This document shows, piece after piece, positions 1 to 11,111 of a stretch of DNA of 64,000 bases. The notes under the pieces are model-generated. The model saw only the letters and a program-made list of their open reading frames with translations. It was not told the DNA's origin and ran no database searches. This DNA is from Cylindrobasidium torrendii FP15055 ss-10 (Eukaryota; Basidiomycota; Agaricomycetes; Agaricales; Physalacriaceae). Numbering within the stretch: position 1 is the stretch's first letter; every line of letters starts with the position of its first letter. The translations under genes were made by a program, and so were the position numbers. Location: positions 62,001 through 126,000 of the forward strand of contig KN880480.1 of the NCBI GenBank assembly GCA_000934385.1, written 5' to 3'.

Positions 1-145
1 GCCAATCATGAAGCATAAGTTTTCTGTTCTCTGCGTACAACAATGGCCGGCTATGAAAGGATATTAGGGCGCATACGAAGATGGAAACGAAGAGTAAATA
101 TCAGATTCCCTTCTGAAGCCAGCCTGACAAAGTTATCCACCGACA

Positions 146-1822
146 CTATGAGCGCGGCTTCCCCGCAAGCCACACACGCAACCGCTGCAAAAGTGCGCGC
201 AGCATACCTACTCCGAGTCTCTGCTGGCTTTCCTCCTGCCCCGCTCGGTCAGCTCCGAATCCAATTAAGGGCTGAGCGTGAACCTTCGGAGGTAACACGC
301 CAAGTATGCTGGCACTGCTACTCGAATCTGGATCGCGCAGAACGGCCACAGCTTGTGCAGCAGATGGACGGTCCTCGCTACGCGCCACGATGCATCGCGA
401 GACAAGCGCGGATACGCCTTGCGGCATGCTCGAGCGTGCCGACTCAGGTATATCTGGTAGTCTCCCCTTTATGATCTCCGCCGTGACCTGTATATCTGTA
501 CGCAGGTGGGGGTAGGGGGGTTTACCGGTGTATATCTGCGTGGTACTGTTAGCTAAACAGTGCACGGTGTACACGATAGGAGGAAATGCGCACTTACTTC
601 GACGATGGTACATCCAAGTGAGTATATATCCCTCGACGGCTTCGGGGCGGCCGCGGAAAGCACTGGGTCAAGTACCTCTGGAGGAGACCAACGAAGCGTG
701 CCCTTGAATTCTGCATTCGATGAAGATACCGCATAGCGTTCATGGAATGTGTTCTCCAAGACAACTGCAAGTCCGCAGTCGGCGAGGCAGCATCGCAGCT
801 CATCGGAAACCATAATCGTAGCCTGTTGAAGTGGTTGGCATGCAATTCAATATGGATTCTCGTCAAGACTGACACCCTGGAGATTGCCATGCACAATAGG
901 CGGGTCTAGAGAGTGTAGGTAACGCAGTCCTTCTGCCACGTCGATAATCTGGACACCGTTTATGAGCGCAAATGCAGAGTCAGCGCTGTAAACGTATAAC
1001 TCAAACTTACACACGCCAAACGGTCAAACGCCGGTCTCTCCCTCAGGAATGTGATCACATCGCCATGCTGCAACCACGGTGAGATGAAGGAAACAGCGGG
1101 GTACGCAATGTCCTCGTTGAGCCCCAGAAATGCCAGCACATTGTCGTGGCGGATTTGGCGCCATAGAAGGGCCTCTGTGCGGCACTCCTGCGCGCTGTAA
1201 TCAGTTGAGTAGAACGGCCTGACTCTGTGCATACATGCCATGAGCACTTTCTCGCGCGTATCGTCTAGTAACAGCCGCATGGCCTTGACTGCCACACATT
1301 TGCCTGCCAATTGACCTTGGTAAACGTCCTAGGATATACACTTCATCAGCCAAAAAAGCACAGTGTCTGCATGAAGAGACTGACCCATAGGCCGTCGCCG
1401 TATCTTGGTGTAGTGTGGGTTTTTGTGACCTCACGTGCAAACAAAGAAGTCGGGAAAATGTTGTGTAGTCTGGCCAACTCGCGTAGACAGGCGATACACC
1501 GACCACGGAGAGCCTTATCTAGCGTTGAGAAGTCCAGCTCCTGCAGTTACGCCTGTAAAATGTGATATGAACCCAGAGGACCACAGAACGCACGGTCTGT
1601 AAAACATCGACCGCGATCTGAACTGAATCTGTGGGCAGCGAAAGAAAGACGTCGCAATTCGATGCCAGTAGTGCTGCGAGAATAGATTGCGAGTCTACAG
1701 GTGAAGACTTGAGAAGTTGGGGCAATTCTGGCGTGGCATTGAACTGCTTTATCACTACGTGTTGGATTGAGGTGCTAGATTCCACTTACTTCATCGGCAT
1801 CTGTCATATTGGGACCAAGCAT
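146..1822 (-). CDS. TKL-like protein kinase, probably pseudokinase
   Basis: Multi-exon kinase-fold protein of the tyrosine-kinase-like type common in agaricomycetes. Spliced in order: an N-terminal stretch without known motifs (from a possible ATG at 1822), the beta3 lysine motif VAVKAM near 1290, an alphaC glutamate segment and IRHDNVLAFLGL near 1160, an alphaE helix ending YLHSLDPPIVHGN near 900, LADCGLA near 780, a PPE anchor near 690, DIYSLGCTIVE near 630, and a C-lobe ending with DRPSAAQAV near 270. Two catalytic positions differ from active kinases: the catalytic-loop Asp is Asn (HGN, then LQG where LKG is usual) and DFG reads DCG. The VAIK lysine and the DxxSLG aspartate are kept. Introns end at about 1325 (TATATCCTAG) and run about 1007-950. 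The start is uncertain: an open stretch with a hydrophobic segment reaches 2252 and may hold more exons. Catalytic activity is doubtful; a scaffold role is an inference. Confidence 0.75.
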
Positions 1823-2772
1823 ATCATAAGTAGAATCACTCCTGATGCAAAAGACGGGTCAGTGTAGATCAAGGTGGTAGAAGCAGAAGTAAGTTTCACA
1901 AATTAACGCAGAGAAACGAGCATTCGGACCGATCACCGTAGAATAAACAAAGCTTAACGAACATTGGAACTTACTTACAAGATATCATGACATCCAATAA
2001 ACATGAGTATTGTGGGAGTTATGGTGTTGCCGACTTTAATTGACTGTCGGGCATTGATTTGAACGGAGCGCCCACTCGATCGAGGACATGAATCACAGCA
2101 ACAACTACTGTTGACAATATCCAGACTAGCTCCACCGTACTACACTGGGTTCTTTGGTCGCGGATGTGGGTATTTGCGCCGAGATATAGCCTGCGGAGTG
2201 CGTCTTGCAATGGGTTAACTAGCGCTAGTTCAATGGAAGAATATGAAAACACATCAACGTACGCAGGATGAGTCGATGCGACTGTCTGCGGATAATGCCA
2301 GCGTAAGCAGCTCTTCTACGAGGCTGATGGTAAGCGACGAGAGCGGACTTGCCAGAATGCCCGGAGAATGCCGTTTGGCCGTTCTCAGAACCACGTGACC
2401 TCCGATCGTTCCGCACATGGGCCGTGGAACCGTGGTTGGTTTTGCGCGACGAGCACAGTTTCTTTGGTCTACTTACGCGACAAAGGCCCCATCTTTCCTT
2501 CATTTCTTTCTTGTGGACGGTGTTGCAAGCGGATTGCTTTGTGTACTCGACGCGAACGCGAGCGGCACATTGGAACAGGAGCACGAATTCAGCAGGCGCG
2601 TTGTATCTTTGTTCATAGACGGGGTGCTGATGCGACGATATAGGACGCGACGCAACAATAACACGAACACGGTCCTTTGCGCCCGCCATCACCTTTCTCA
2701 CCTTCAATACCAAACCTTCACAACCACTCTACGACAACCGATATTGAACACTCATAACCACAATAAACCTCA
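1823..2772. other. 5' region between divergent kinase and kinesin genes
   Basis: About 950 bases between the two divergent genes. It probably contains the kinase promoter and possibly one or two 5' exons: an open minus-strand stretch at 2019-2252 has a hydrophobic segment near 2090-2130. Overlapping ORFs on both strands at 2225-2848 show no recognisable motif, and I treat them as chance. Confidence 0.35.
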
Positions 2773-5248
2773 ATGGCACCTGCAGCTGGACTCATGCAGC
2801 GCATTCGAATCGCCGCACGCGTACGCCCGGGCCTACCTGGCGAGATAGACGACGGCGGGATCGAAGCCTGGCAGGCTGCCAACATCAGCTCCACGGACGA
2901 AGAACCATTCATCAGTATCCCCACGCCGTCTTCCTCTTCTACCGCCGCCTCGGTCAATACCACTGCACGATGGAAATTCCGATTTAACAGTGCCTGGGGC
3001 CCGGAGACACGACAGGCGGACGTGTTTGTGCGAGACGTTGCGCCGCTCGTCGGCGTCGCACTCAACGGGATGACGGCAACAATTCTGGCGTATGGTGTGA
3101 CCAGCAGTGGGAAGACGCATACAATGCAGGGCGGCGAGGGAGAGCTAAGGGGAGTTATCCCGCGGGTTGTTGAGGTCAGTCCAATATGTTGCTTAGGGTC
3201 TGTTATTCCGTTTCTCATGATATTGGGCCAGACACTATTTGAGGATAAGCCAGAAGGAGCGAGGGTGCAGTTGTCGTATATGGAGATATACAAGGACGAG
3301 GTGTACGATCTACTGGACGAGGGTGCGAATAGCAAAGGAAAAGTGCGTCTGTTTGTTTCCCTCTTTCTCTCCTTTGAGTGTGCTGATTCGTGCAGGCGTT
3401 CAAACTCCCTGTACGCGAAGATGGCAACGGGGTTGTGTTTGTAGCTGGGCTGCGGCGGGTGCCACTGGAGGATGTGAGCCACTTTGAAGACATGTACAGC
3501 CAGGCGACACTCCAACGCAGCGTCGGTGCAACGAACCTCAATCGAGCCAGTTCGCGATCACATGCCATTCTCACACTCGAGGTGGAAGGCCCTGGGATTG
3601 GCGAGGATCCAGAGGGTGGGTTGGGCAAAATCGTATTGGTGGATTTGGCAGGCAGTGAGAATAACAAGGTGTGTGGCTAGCTATTCGTACAAACCGTTGG
3701 CTGACTTTGGGGTTAGCTCACGGGCAACGACGCGTCGAGGCTGGCAGAAAGTGCGGCGATCAACAAGAGCCTCAGTGTGCTTGGACAAGTTGTCAGAGAC
3801 TTGAATGCAGGAAAGCACAGAATTCCGTATCGGTATGTCCTGTTCTAGTTCTCCTTGCATCTTTTCTGACTAGTTTACAGGAACAGCAAGCTTACCCGAA
3901 TTCTGCAAGACGCGCTTGGAGGACGCAGCGCTGGGCTGCTAATCTGCAATGTTGCGCCTGGATTGAAATGGCGCAAAGACACACTGAACACGCTGAACTT
4001 TGCAACTGCAGTCAAGGACGTCGAGAATCGGGTGGCAGTGAATGAGCGGCGGGTGGAGGACGACGAGCCGCCGAAGCGCAAAGGCCGCGCCAGTCTGATT
4101 CCCGCCGCCCGGCCAAGCATCGGTGGAGGTCGGCCGAGCGTCGGTGGTGGCGGTGCGGGGACGGCGCGCGGGAAGCGGAGGACGAGTACGGTGGGCCCGG
4201 GAGTCCTCGCAGAAGTTGCAGGCGGAGTCGCTAAGAAACCGCGAACGAGCGTCGTCGCACCCGGCCCGTACGCTATTCGCGGCAAGGGCGGCAGCGGCAG
4301 GCAAAGTGTCGGTGGGGCGGGCAGCGGCAGACAAAGTGTCGGCGGGAACAGAAAGAGCATTGTTGGACCGTGGAGACACCATGAAGATCACGGCGAAGAT
4401 ATCGACGCACGCATTGCAAAGGCAGTCGAAGCAGAGGTCGAGAGACGCATGCGTGAAAAGGCGGCTGAGCCAGTCGTAGAGGAAACCAAGGAGGATTTGG
4501 CAAGCAGACTGAGAGCACTCGAGCAGAAATTGTACGTATCAACCCCTTCATTTTTTGCTACCCCTCCACAGTCACTGTTTCATGCTTTTTGTTGACGAAA
4601 AAGCGTGTGCAGTGAGGAAATGGCTCTGGTGCTAATGCGAACCTCTCGATAGTGCCCAAGGCGACTCTTCCACCAACACCCCCGATGTTTCTTTCAACAC
4701 TACTGCAAAGAATGTATCTTTTGGAGCAGCGAGTTCTCCGCTGGTATCAACAAAACCGCCGTTTGACGCAGATGCGTCCTTCCAGGCTGCTGGCGGTCCT
4801 TCAACACCTTCACGCACGGCGCCAGCGACGCCAGGAAATGAGATGACGCCAACGATGCGCAAGAAGACGGGTAGGGCGTATGTCGCCCTTGCCAGAAAGG
4901 CTGCTGGGACAGGCGATCTCCAGACGGCGCTCGATCTTTACCGCAGGGCGGAGGCGTATGTCAAGGGAAATGTAAAATTACGCGAAAGGTGAGCTTCATT
5001 TTCGGATTTCTTTTTTCTGGATGGTTGATGACGTTCTGTTCACTAGAATTCTGGATGTAGAATATGCGCTGGAGCATGGCAGGCCCATCGTGGGAAGTCC
5101 CGCAAAGGTGAAGAAAATCAAGGTGAGGGTGTTGAGCGAGAAGGAGAATGGCGTGAGTGCTGTCGAAGAGCAAGGGGTGAAGCAAGTTTCGGAAGAACCG
5201 GGTGTGAAGGAGGCAGAGGAGAGTGTGGATGTTGTGATGGGCGAGTAG
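2773..5248 (+). CDS. Kinesin-like motor protein, kinesin-10/Kid-like
   Basis: Microtubule motor with an N-terminal motor domain. After splicing I read [11 protein letters not shown] near residue 10, the P-loop [13 protein letters not shown] around residue 110, [14 protein letters not shown], switch [10 protein letters not shown] (about 3541-3570), switch [12 protein letters not shown] (about 3640-3668), then [31 protein letters not shown] and [16 protein letters not shown]. Exons I can place: 2773-3174, 3232-3342, 3396-3668, from 3717, then four more to the stop at 5248. SENN followed by LTGN, and the single long neck, resemble kinesin-10/Kid more than conventional kinesin, an assignment by motif only. 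The tail has a Gly-Arg-Ser-rich patch with a tandem GSGRQSVGG repeat near 4290-4345, an acidic/basic coiled stretch, and a C-terminal TPR-like pair ([20 protein letters not shown], near 4880-4930). Family role: spindle or chromosome movement. The start has a good context and precedes the first beta strand. Confidence 0.88.
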
Positions 5249-5961
5249 AGTGTCCTGTACCGAGGATATCATTTAAAGAGAGCCGAGGATGCGGGGAGGA
5301 TATACCGTATGCGAGCCACTATTGTTTGTAATCTAAATTTCTTTCATTCTACATTTCCGAAGTGAAGGTCCTGAAGCCCATCGACGTGTGCAGTACTGTA
5401 CGCGGGTGCTATGATCATTGATAGCTGGAAGTCGCTAGCCAGCCCCAGTGTGACACAAATCTTCCAAGTGATACTGTAACCTATGCAATCGTTGGTAAGG
5501 ATGAATCGATGACTGCTTGACAGAAGTCAAACACAAATTTTGATAGCAAGAGACAGGAATCGAAATCGCAACAGGCTCCTGGCTGTCCAATGTTTATCAT
5601 GATCGAGTCGATTCCCGATTAAGCAATACCAGTGGCACGCTCTGATACCATACTGTACGCCCGCGAAAAGGGAAGCGCTGTAGGGAACACCGGTTCGAGA
5701 AACGCTGTAGCTGGGCGTAGTCTGATGGTTGTATCTTTGCATACGATTGCTCAAGCTACATGAGAGATGGAAATACCATTGTACGAAAAAGATCTCCTAT
5801 TTACAATAGACTCATGTTCTCGGGACGTTGGTACGGCATCTGAATATGTGGCCTACAACATACCAATTTGCAGTACAGATTTGATTATGGATAACTGTGC
5901 ATCTCATCCTTGATTTCGGCGAGATGTAGGTAATAAAACTGGGTGGTGATGCAATGATGCG
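5249..5961. other. Intergenic, convergent 3' regions
   Basis: About 700 bases between the kinesin stop and the MYND gene stop. I see only probable 3' untranslated sequence, including AATAAA-like AT-rich stretches near 5930 (minus-gene side). No ORF here has a motif. Confidence 0.4.
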
Positions 5962-8252
5962 TCAATAGTCGCCGCCAGTCCCGATGGCCATTCTCACAAG
6001 TCCAAGCGTCCCTCTCAGCTGCTCCTCACTTGTCACCAGTATCGCCGGCCCCTCCCCATTTTCAGGTATACCGTTCGGCCCGACAACGATAATCGCCTCC
6101 TCCACGTACGGCGTTGTCCGCGGGTCGACGGTGTGCTGCCCAACAAGTACATCCTGGCACGTATCGATCGTGCGCATCTCTATCTTTGGTTCGTGCTTGC
6201 CCTCGTTAAGCTTCAGAGTTTCAAGTGAATGTTGTAGTTCCCTGAGTCCTGCCTCCGTTCTGACGTTCTCAGTCACGCCGCCCTTTGTCAGATGGCTGAA
6301 GTGTCCGTCGTATCTCGCAGCATAGTCCCTGTAGTCCATCAACAACACGGGGACGCCATGCATCGTCGCTGGCGGATTGTGCTTCTGTCTTTCCGGGTCC
6401 TTTTCGTTGTACAGAAGATCATCCAGGTCATATGTTGGCGGCGCATCTGCTGGCGATGTACGATACGGCGCGATTGGCGGCGGGGCCTTGAACTTTGCGT
6501 ACACCCGTTTCGCGTCAAAATCCTTATACAGCCGAGATATTTCTTCCTGAGTGGTCTGGTCAATCCAGGAATGCATCCTACGGGAAAAGACGCGCCTTGC
6601 GGGCATGGTAGTCGAGCGCGGCTCGCCGGAGGAGGTACACTGCATCGGGTTTCGAATACATCTTGTCATTGGTGTTGACGACTAGCGCTAATAAGAACAG
6701 TGCTGAAAGAAGGAGACACTGGCACGTACTCAATCTTTTGCACATTTTGGAGTGAATCTTGCGCCAGTCGGCGCGTTGACATTCGGACGAACAATACCCA
6801 GCTTGGTGACATCCTGTGCACGACTTCACCGGCTTGGGTATCGGCTTTGGGGTCGGACACTACACATGTTAAGTTAACATCCCTTTTGGTGTCCTGCGCA
6901 GACTTACCTCATGATACGAGCAACTATGGAATACTTGACGAATTGCGCCGTCCCCTTCCTTGAGCTCGTCTGCCACTTTCTTGAAAGCCTGCCACTCCTT
7001 CCAATATTCTGTCGTCTTTTCCAACTTATTCTCCACCCCACCCGCCTCAATCGCTTTGATGTATGTCAGCGCCAGACTCCGCATCGACGGCCAAAACAGC
7101 ATCGGTTTGATCGTTTTCAGAGTCTCCGCCGCGGTTGAGCGCACATCGCGCCAACACTCTGCCTCCTCCCCAGGGGCCGGTCGAATGCTCTGGGTCTGGT
7201 AGTGCAAATTCGCGAGGGATACCAAGATTTCTGCCTTCAAGGCCTCATACACTGTCCCGCCACTACGCAGATTGAGCGAAACGAAGATTTTCTCCATAAT
7301 ACCATGCACAGCGAGCAGGCTTCTGCCCGACGGACCTGCATTGAGCACCATCTTCGCCCTGCGCGATCCAAACACGCGCAGCATGATTGTCAGCGCCCTA
7401 ACTTGCTCCGCCCTGCGCTCCAGCCACACACTTCCATATGTCGTCTCGAAGACGGCCAACAGTTGTAAAAACGAATGCACGCTCGGCCACGAACATTCTC
7501 CCTCCTCGTTCACCCCAAACCGCTCCGCATGGTGCAACATTGCACTTTCGCCTTCGGTAGGATTGTTCACGTCAAATGCTATGGATGCAAGTGTATGTGG
7601 GGACTGGATCCCAACCCAGAAAAGCCGGGAAAGTGCACGGGAGAGTGCATAGGGTCGGTACAGGTGGTCAGAGGCCATACAGCGCCTCCAAATGACACAC
7701 AAAGGCGCACTGAATTTGATTCGTCTTTCGAGATCCCATGCCTGTGTCCCAAGACAGTCGGGGTGCTGTGCAACGGCCAGAAAGAATGCTTCAAGCGGGA
7801 GGATGACCGCATCAACGAACGCTGAGCCTGCGTGGTTCAACAGGGTGGGTTTCGCATTCACAGTAGCCTGTGCGAGGAAGGCTACCCAGGGCTCAAGGCA
7901 TTTCCAAAGGGTTACGCGTGCGTCGAGTGGAATGGGAGGGTGCAGCTTGACAAGCCCGTCGGGATGTATGAGGAGTGCACTGAGCAGATTCAGGCATGCC
8001 AGGATCTGTTGGATGCGCGGTTCGCTAGTCGAGCACGCTTTCCTCCGCTTGAGCTCGCTCAGGCCATAAGGCTCTATGAGTTTGGCGATGACCGGCCAGA
8101 CAGCAGGAAATGTGATTGTGTTCTTCTCTGCGAGTGCATGCAGCTCTTCTAGAGCGTTGGTAGATCCGTTGAGGGCGGAAGCCTGGGTTCAAATCAGCAC
8201 ATAAGACTTGCTCGACGAGGGTTATGCGTACGCGGAGACGCTCTAATTCCAT
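5962..8252 (-). CDS. MYND-type zinc finger protein
   Basis: Predicted zinc-binding protein of the large agaricomycete MYND family. A TATA box (8279-8286) lies about 30 bases before the ATG at 8252. Exon 1 is only 21 bases (MELERLR, 8252-8232). A 49-base intron follows (8231-8183), then a long helical exon to 6908 without known domains, a 46-47-base intron (6907-6860), and the MYND exon with CTGCHQAGYCSSECQRADW, then HSKMC (6859-6740). The C-terminal part (ending 5962, IGTGGDY) is hydrophilic and has no known fold. Between the MYND exon and the C-terminal exon the frames disagree around 6578-6640. A 61-base intron (GTACCT...CCGTAG) would restore the frame but removes an open, coding-looking stretch (KPDAVYLLRRAALDYHARK), so this junction is unresolved. 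MYND domains usually bind proline-rich protein partners; the partner here is unknown. Confidence 0.8.
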
Positions 8253-8278
8253 GGTGATGATGGTTGCAGTGTGAGATG

Positions 8279-8286
8279 GTTTATAT
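8279..8286 (-). promoter_or_regulatory. TATA box of the MYND gene
   Basis: TATATAAA on the minus strand, about 27-35 bases upstream of the ATG at 8252. The leader is therefore very short. Confidence 0.5.
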
Positions 8287-9300
8287 ACTCGGCGCGATCG
8301 GCCGGATGCAATGCATTCTCGACCATCTTGTTTGTTCAACGCTCTGCGGCTTGTCAGCAGCTAGCTGGAGTGCGGCATCCAAACGCTCCAGCCTGTCGAT
8401 AATACAGATTCACTCTCGGGCTGACCGTATCCATTTCCACATTCCCTGGGCTGTGAGAATGGCCTTCACACGCGGGGCCCTCCTGCAGAACTGCTCCTTG
8501 CTCCATTTCAAATATGGCAGTACGCTGGTGGTTGTTCGTATGCTAGATCCGCGCTGACTATTGGTATGAAACCCATTGGCGGCTGGTGTTCGGGTCGACT
8601 ATGGCAGAGGAGAATGCCACGGCTCGGCAGTGAGCCAGAGTGCTCTCTCGTCGTCAACGCCATCGCAAACGCTCGCTGGCTCTCTGGAGGTTATCGTGTA
8701 GTCGCTGTTCCTCTCATTTCCCAGGATTTTTTGACCGCTCGAAGGTTGATGGTGGTGGTTTAGCGTTAGCCAAAGCTTTCGGGGACCTCGGACGACGGGC
8801 CGTTTCGCCATCACGTGATATTGGGCACGCGTACGCATCTCTCTTTCCGGCTCTTTCGCCAAACGTTCTTTCTCAAAATCACAAGCACCATCGTACGCAA
8901 AATCAGAGGAGCGGAAATGGCAGATTATTGGAGCAATATTGTGGATACAGAATGGGTGCAAATTATGGGAAACACAACACGATAGAAGCGGTTACAAACA
9001 AAGCGCAGACCGAAACCAATGTTCCCAAAGAAAAGAAAAGAAAGTCCAAGTCCGATAGTCAAGCAGGAGCCCGATATTCAACCCAATTCTTGCTAAGTTG
9101 TCCTTGATGAACTTGCGGTACAGACGTCCAGCGTACTGTGCTACTAGTAGAAGATGTCAGATAAGAAACCATAATTCCAGATTGAGTGTTTACTTGAGTT
9201 TTTCCAATTGGGGTGAAACAGGATGGACGCTTGCTCTCACGACTTGTTGAACTTCCAGAAGGACCTCCTTCCACATCGGGCACACGCTCGCCCTCCAAGA
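8287..9300. other. Intergenic, no gene recognised
   Basis: About 1 kb upstream of the MYND gene. Several ORFs of 60-155 codons on both strands overlap each other and have no motif or plausible splice pattern. One short A-rich run (near 9025-9050) is the only compositional feature. Confidence 0.35.
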
Positions 9301-9329
9301 TGACACAAGATGTACCGCGTCCGGACGAA

Positions 9330-10500
9330 GTCGTATCAGAGCCTGGAATTGAACAACGCACTCGAGCTTGGGCGAATCTTCACGGTATAGATCTTCAACT
9401 CGCGAGTTCCATGTTAGTTGGGGGGTGCGCTGGGACTGGTCTTCATCTAGAAGAGGTACGTCAACAAAGTTGATCCGAAAGGATGTGAAAAGGGAAAATA
9501 GTGGATACGCCTCCCGACAGCAAGGTGTTCGAGTTGCCGATGCTGCTTGAGTGTTGTCGTGTGTCGAGAGTGTGTCGAAGAGGAGCTCCTGTTCAGATGC
9601 AACATAGGAATTCACCGACGCTGGGAACACTGACACGGCCATCTTGCATCGTTCGGGACATGGTGGAGCGAGTCTCATCCATCAATGCATCACCCTCGAC
9701 GCGCAGGCCCCGCCAACCCCAGAATCCCAACCAGCACACGATAAGGGTCTTGTCGCGCGTGCGGAAGGGGTCAGTCGATGCTGGCGAATCCGACAAGACG
9801 ATATAGAATCGTTCGGGCGATAATGAAGACGACACATCACCTGGACCGTCCACAATCACCTTCGATTCGCACATCTTGTGGGCCCAGATCCAAAGTGCGA
9901 AGTTCGAGGAGTGTCAGCGAAGAAGCGCAAGGGGCTCGGCGTGTGCACTGCGGGAGGAGTCGACCGACACTGGAAACTGGCCAAAGCAATGCAGCATCGT
10001 TCAGGAAATCGTGTCGATAACCCTCGTCGCGCAAACCTTGCGAGCTCCAGAACCACAGCCAGCGTACGATGATCTCGTCGTATGCGGAAGGGGTCAGTAA
10101 ACCCTGGCGAATTCAGCAAAGCGGTGTAGGATCGTTCAGGGAATGGAGACGATGCTCGCGGGGTAGCGAGTCGAGTCGATAGCCTTCGAACCGCACGCCT
10201 CACGGGCCCAAGTCCTTGATAGGCACACGCCTGTGTTCGATGCTCGCGTTCTTCTTGACGTCCGGGTAGGTTTGATGCGAATATCGGCAAGGCTTGGACG
10301 ACGGTCGAGAGGGACGGCTAGAGACATTGCAAGTATCGAGAAGCAAGACAACGTCGACGAGTAGCTCCTAGGCGGCAGGGGTTAATCCAAGAAATTCGCA
10401 GCGACGTTCAGACAATGGAGATAATGCTTGAGCTCGGGCGAATCTCGTCGACGGTCTTGACCCAGGGAGCCTTGCGGACTCCCCAGTTCCACATCCTACG
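9330..10500 (-). repeat. Degenerate tandem repeat array, unit about 325-350 bp
   Basis: At least two long diverged direct copies are visible. GCATCGTTC recurs at 9646 and 9994; GCGGAAGGGGTCAG recurs at 9761 and 10084; blocks ending with a GGGCCCA motif recur near 9880 and 10205. A further motif, gattcgccc-agctc-ag (minus strand), is shared by positions near 9380 and 10440, suggesting partial units at both ends. On the minus strand the unit still reads as similar peptide in two copies: DPFRTR / DPFRIR, then IVCWLGFWGWRGLRVEG / IVRWLWFWSSQGLRDEG. This suggests exon-scale duplication of an old coding sequence, now broken by stops or by introns I cannot place. No known domain recognised. Confidence 0.6.
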
Positions 10501-10659
10501 CGCACCGGTGACATTGTGACCAGCACTAGTCTTCCGGACGGCGGTCGTGGTTTTGTTCATGCCCACCCTGGCGGCAGGGACGGGCAGAGGGATGAGGTTG
10601 CTGCACTGGTCGCATCCGAATTTGCAGGGAGTGCGAGTGGCAAGAGTGTCGGACATCAT
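10408..10659 (-). CDS. Hypothetical protein at head of repeat array
   Basis: An 83-residue minus-strand ORF starting with tandem ATGs (10659 and 10656) about 95 bases downstream of a strong TATA box (10754-10762). The frame is open further up to an ATG at 10737, but that lies only 17 bases from the TATA box, too close for a transcribed start. The N-terminal half has a CKFGCDQC cysteine cluster. The C-terminal half (MWNWGVRKAPWVKTVDEIR) resembles the unit of the repeat array that follows, so this may be exon 1 of a longer, partly decayed multi-exon gene reaching to about 9190. Function unknown. A real gene is plausible but not shown. Confidence 0.4.
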   Translation of the reverse strand: MMSDTLATRTPCKFGCDQCSNLIPLPVPAARVGMNKTTTAVRKTSAGHNVTGARRMWNWGVRKAPWVKTVDEIRPSSSIISIV

Positions 10660-10753
10660 AGTGAAGAGGAGTAGGAGTAGGGGGTTGTTTTCACGAGTGA
10701 TGATGGTGGTAGCGGTGAAAGTGGAGGGAGGAACCATTGATGTAGGGATCCAG

Positions 10754-10762
10754 TTTATATAT
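10754..10762 (-). promoter_or_regulatory. TATA box upstream of the orphan repeat gene
   Basis: TATATAAA on the minus strand. Its spacing fits transcription start close to the ATG pair at 10659/10656. Confidence 0.45.
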
Positions 10763-11111
10763 ACTTCTGCTGATCAGAAAGGAGCCATGACCCTTTCTTA
10801 GCAAGTCTGATCACTATCGGCGCGCTCGGAATGAGCTGAACAAGTAATGGCAGTGCATTTTCAGGCTGGCAATGTTCCGGATATAAGCTCGAAGTGGGTA
10901 CTATGCACTGAATTAATTTGTGAGTCTTCGCTAGTCCTCCCGCAATGGCCAAATGACAGCAACGACCTGGCTAATACAACTGTTCTCACCAAAATTAATA
11001 AGATAATGGTTCCCTGATAGCAATTTGTGCGTGGTCCAGCCCAGAGTAGCCCAATTGTCACGGTATACCGTTCTACACACACCTCACGTCTTCCAGGTTG
11101 TTAGCACGTTG
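10763..11111. other. Intergenic, nothing recognised
   Basis: About 350 bases between the orphan ORF promoter and the 3' end of the BTB gene. No supported ORF or RNA. Confidence 0.4.

Noticed and set aside
43..613. Plus-strand ORFs of 143 and 69 codons
   Set aside because: They lie antisense to kinase exons that carry clear C-lobe motifs. No motif of their own.
2225..2848. Long overlapping ORFs on both strands between kinase and kinesin
   Set aside because: They open in several frames at once, have no motif, and overlap the kinesin start. Likely GC-driven chance.
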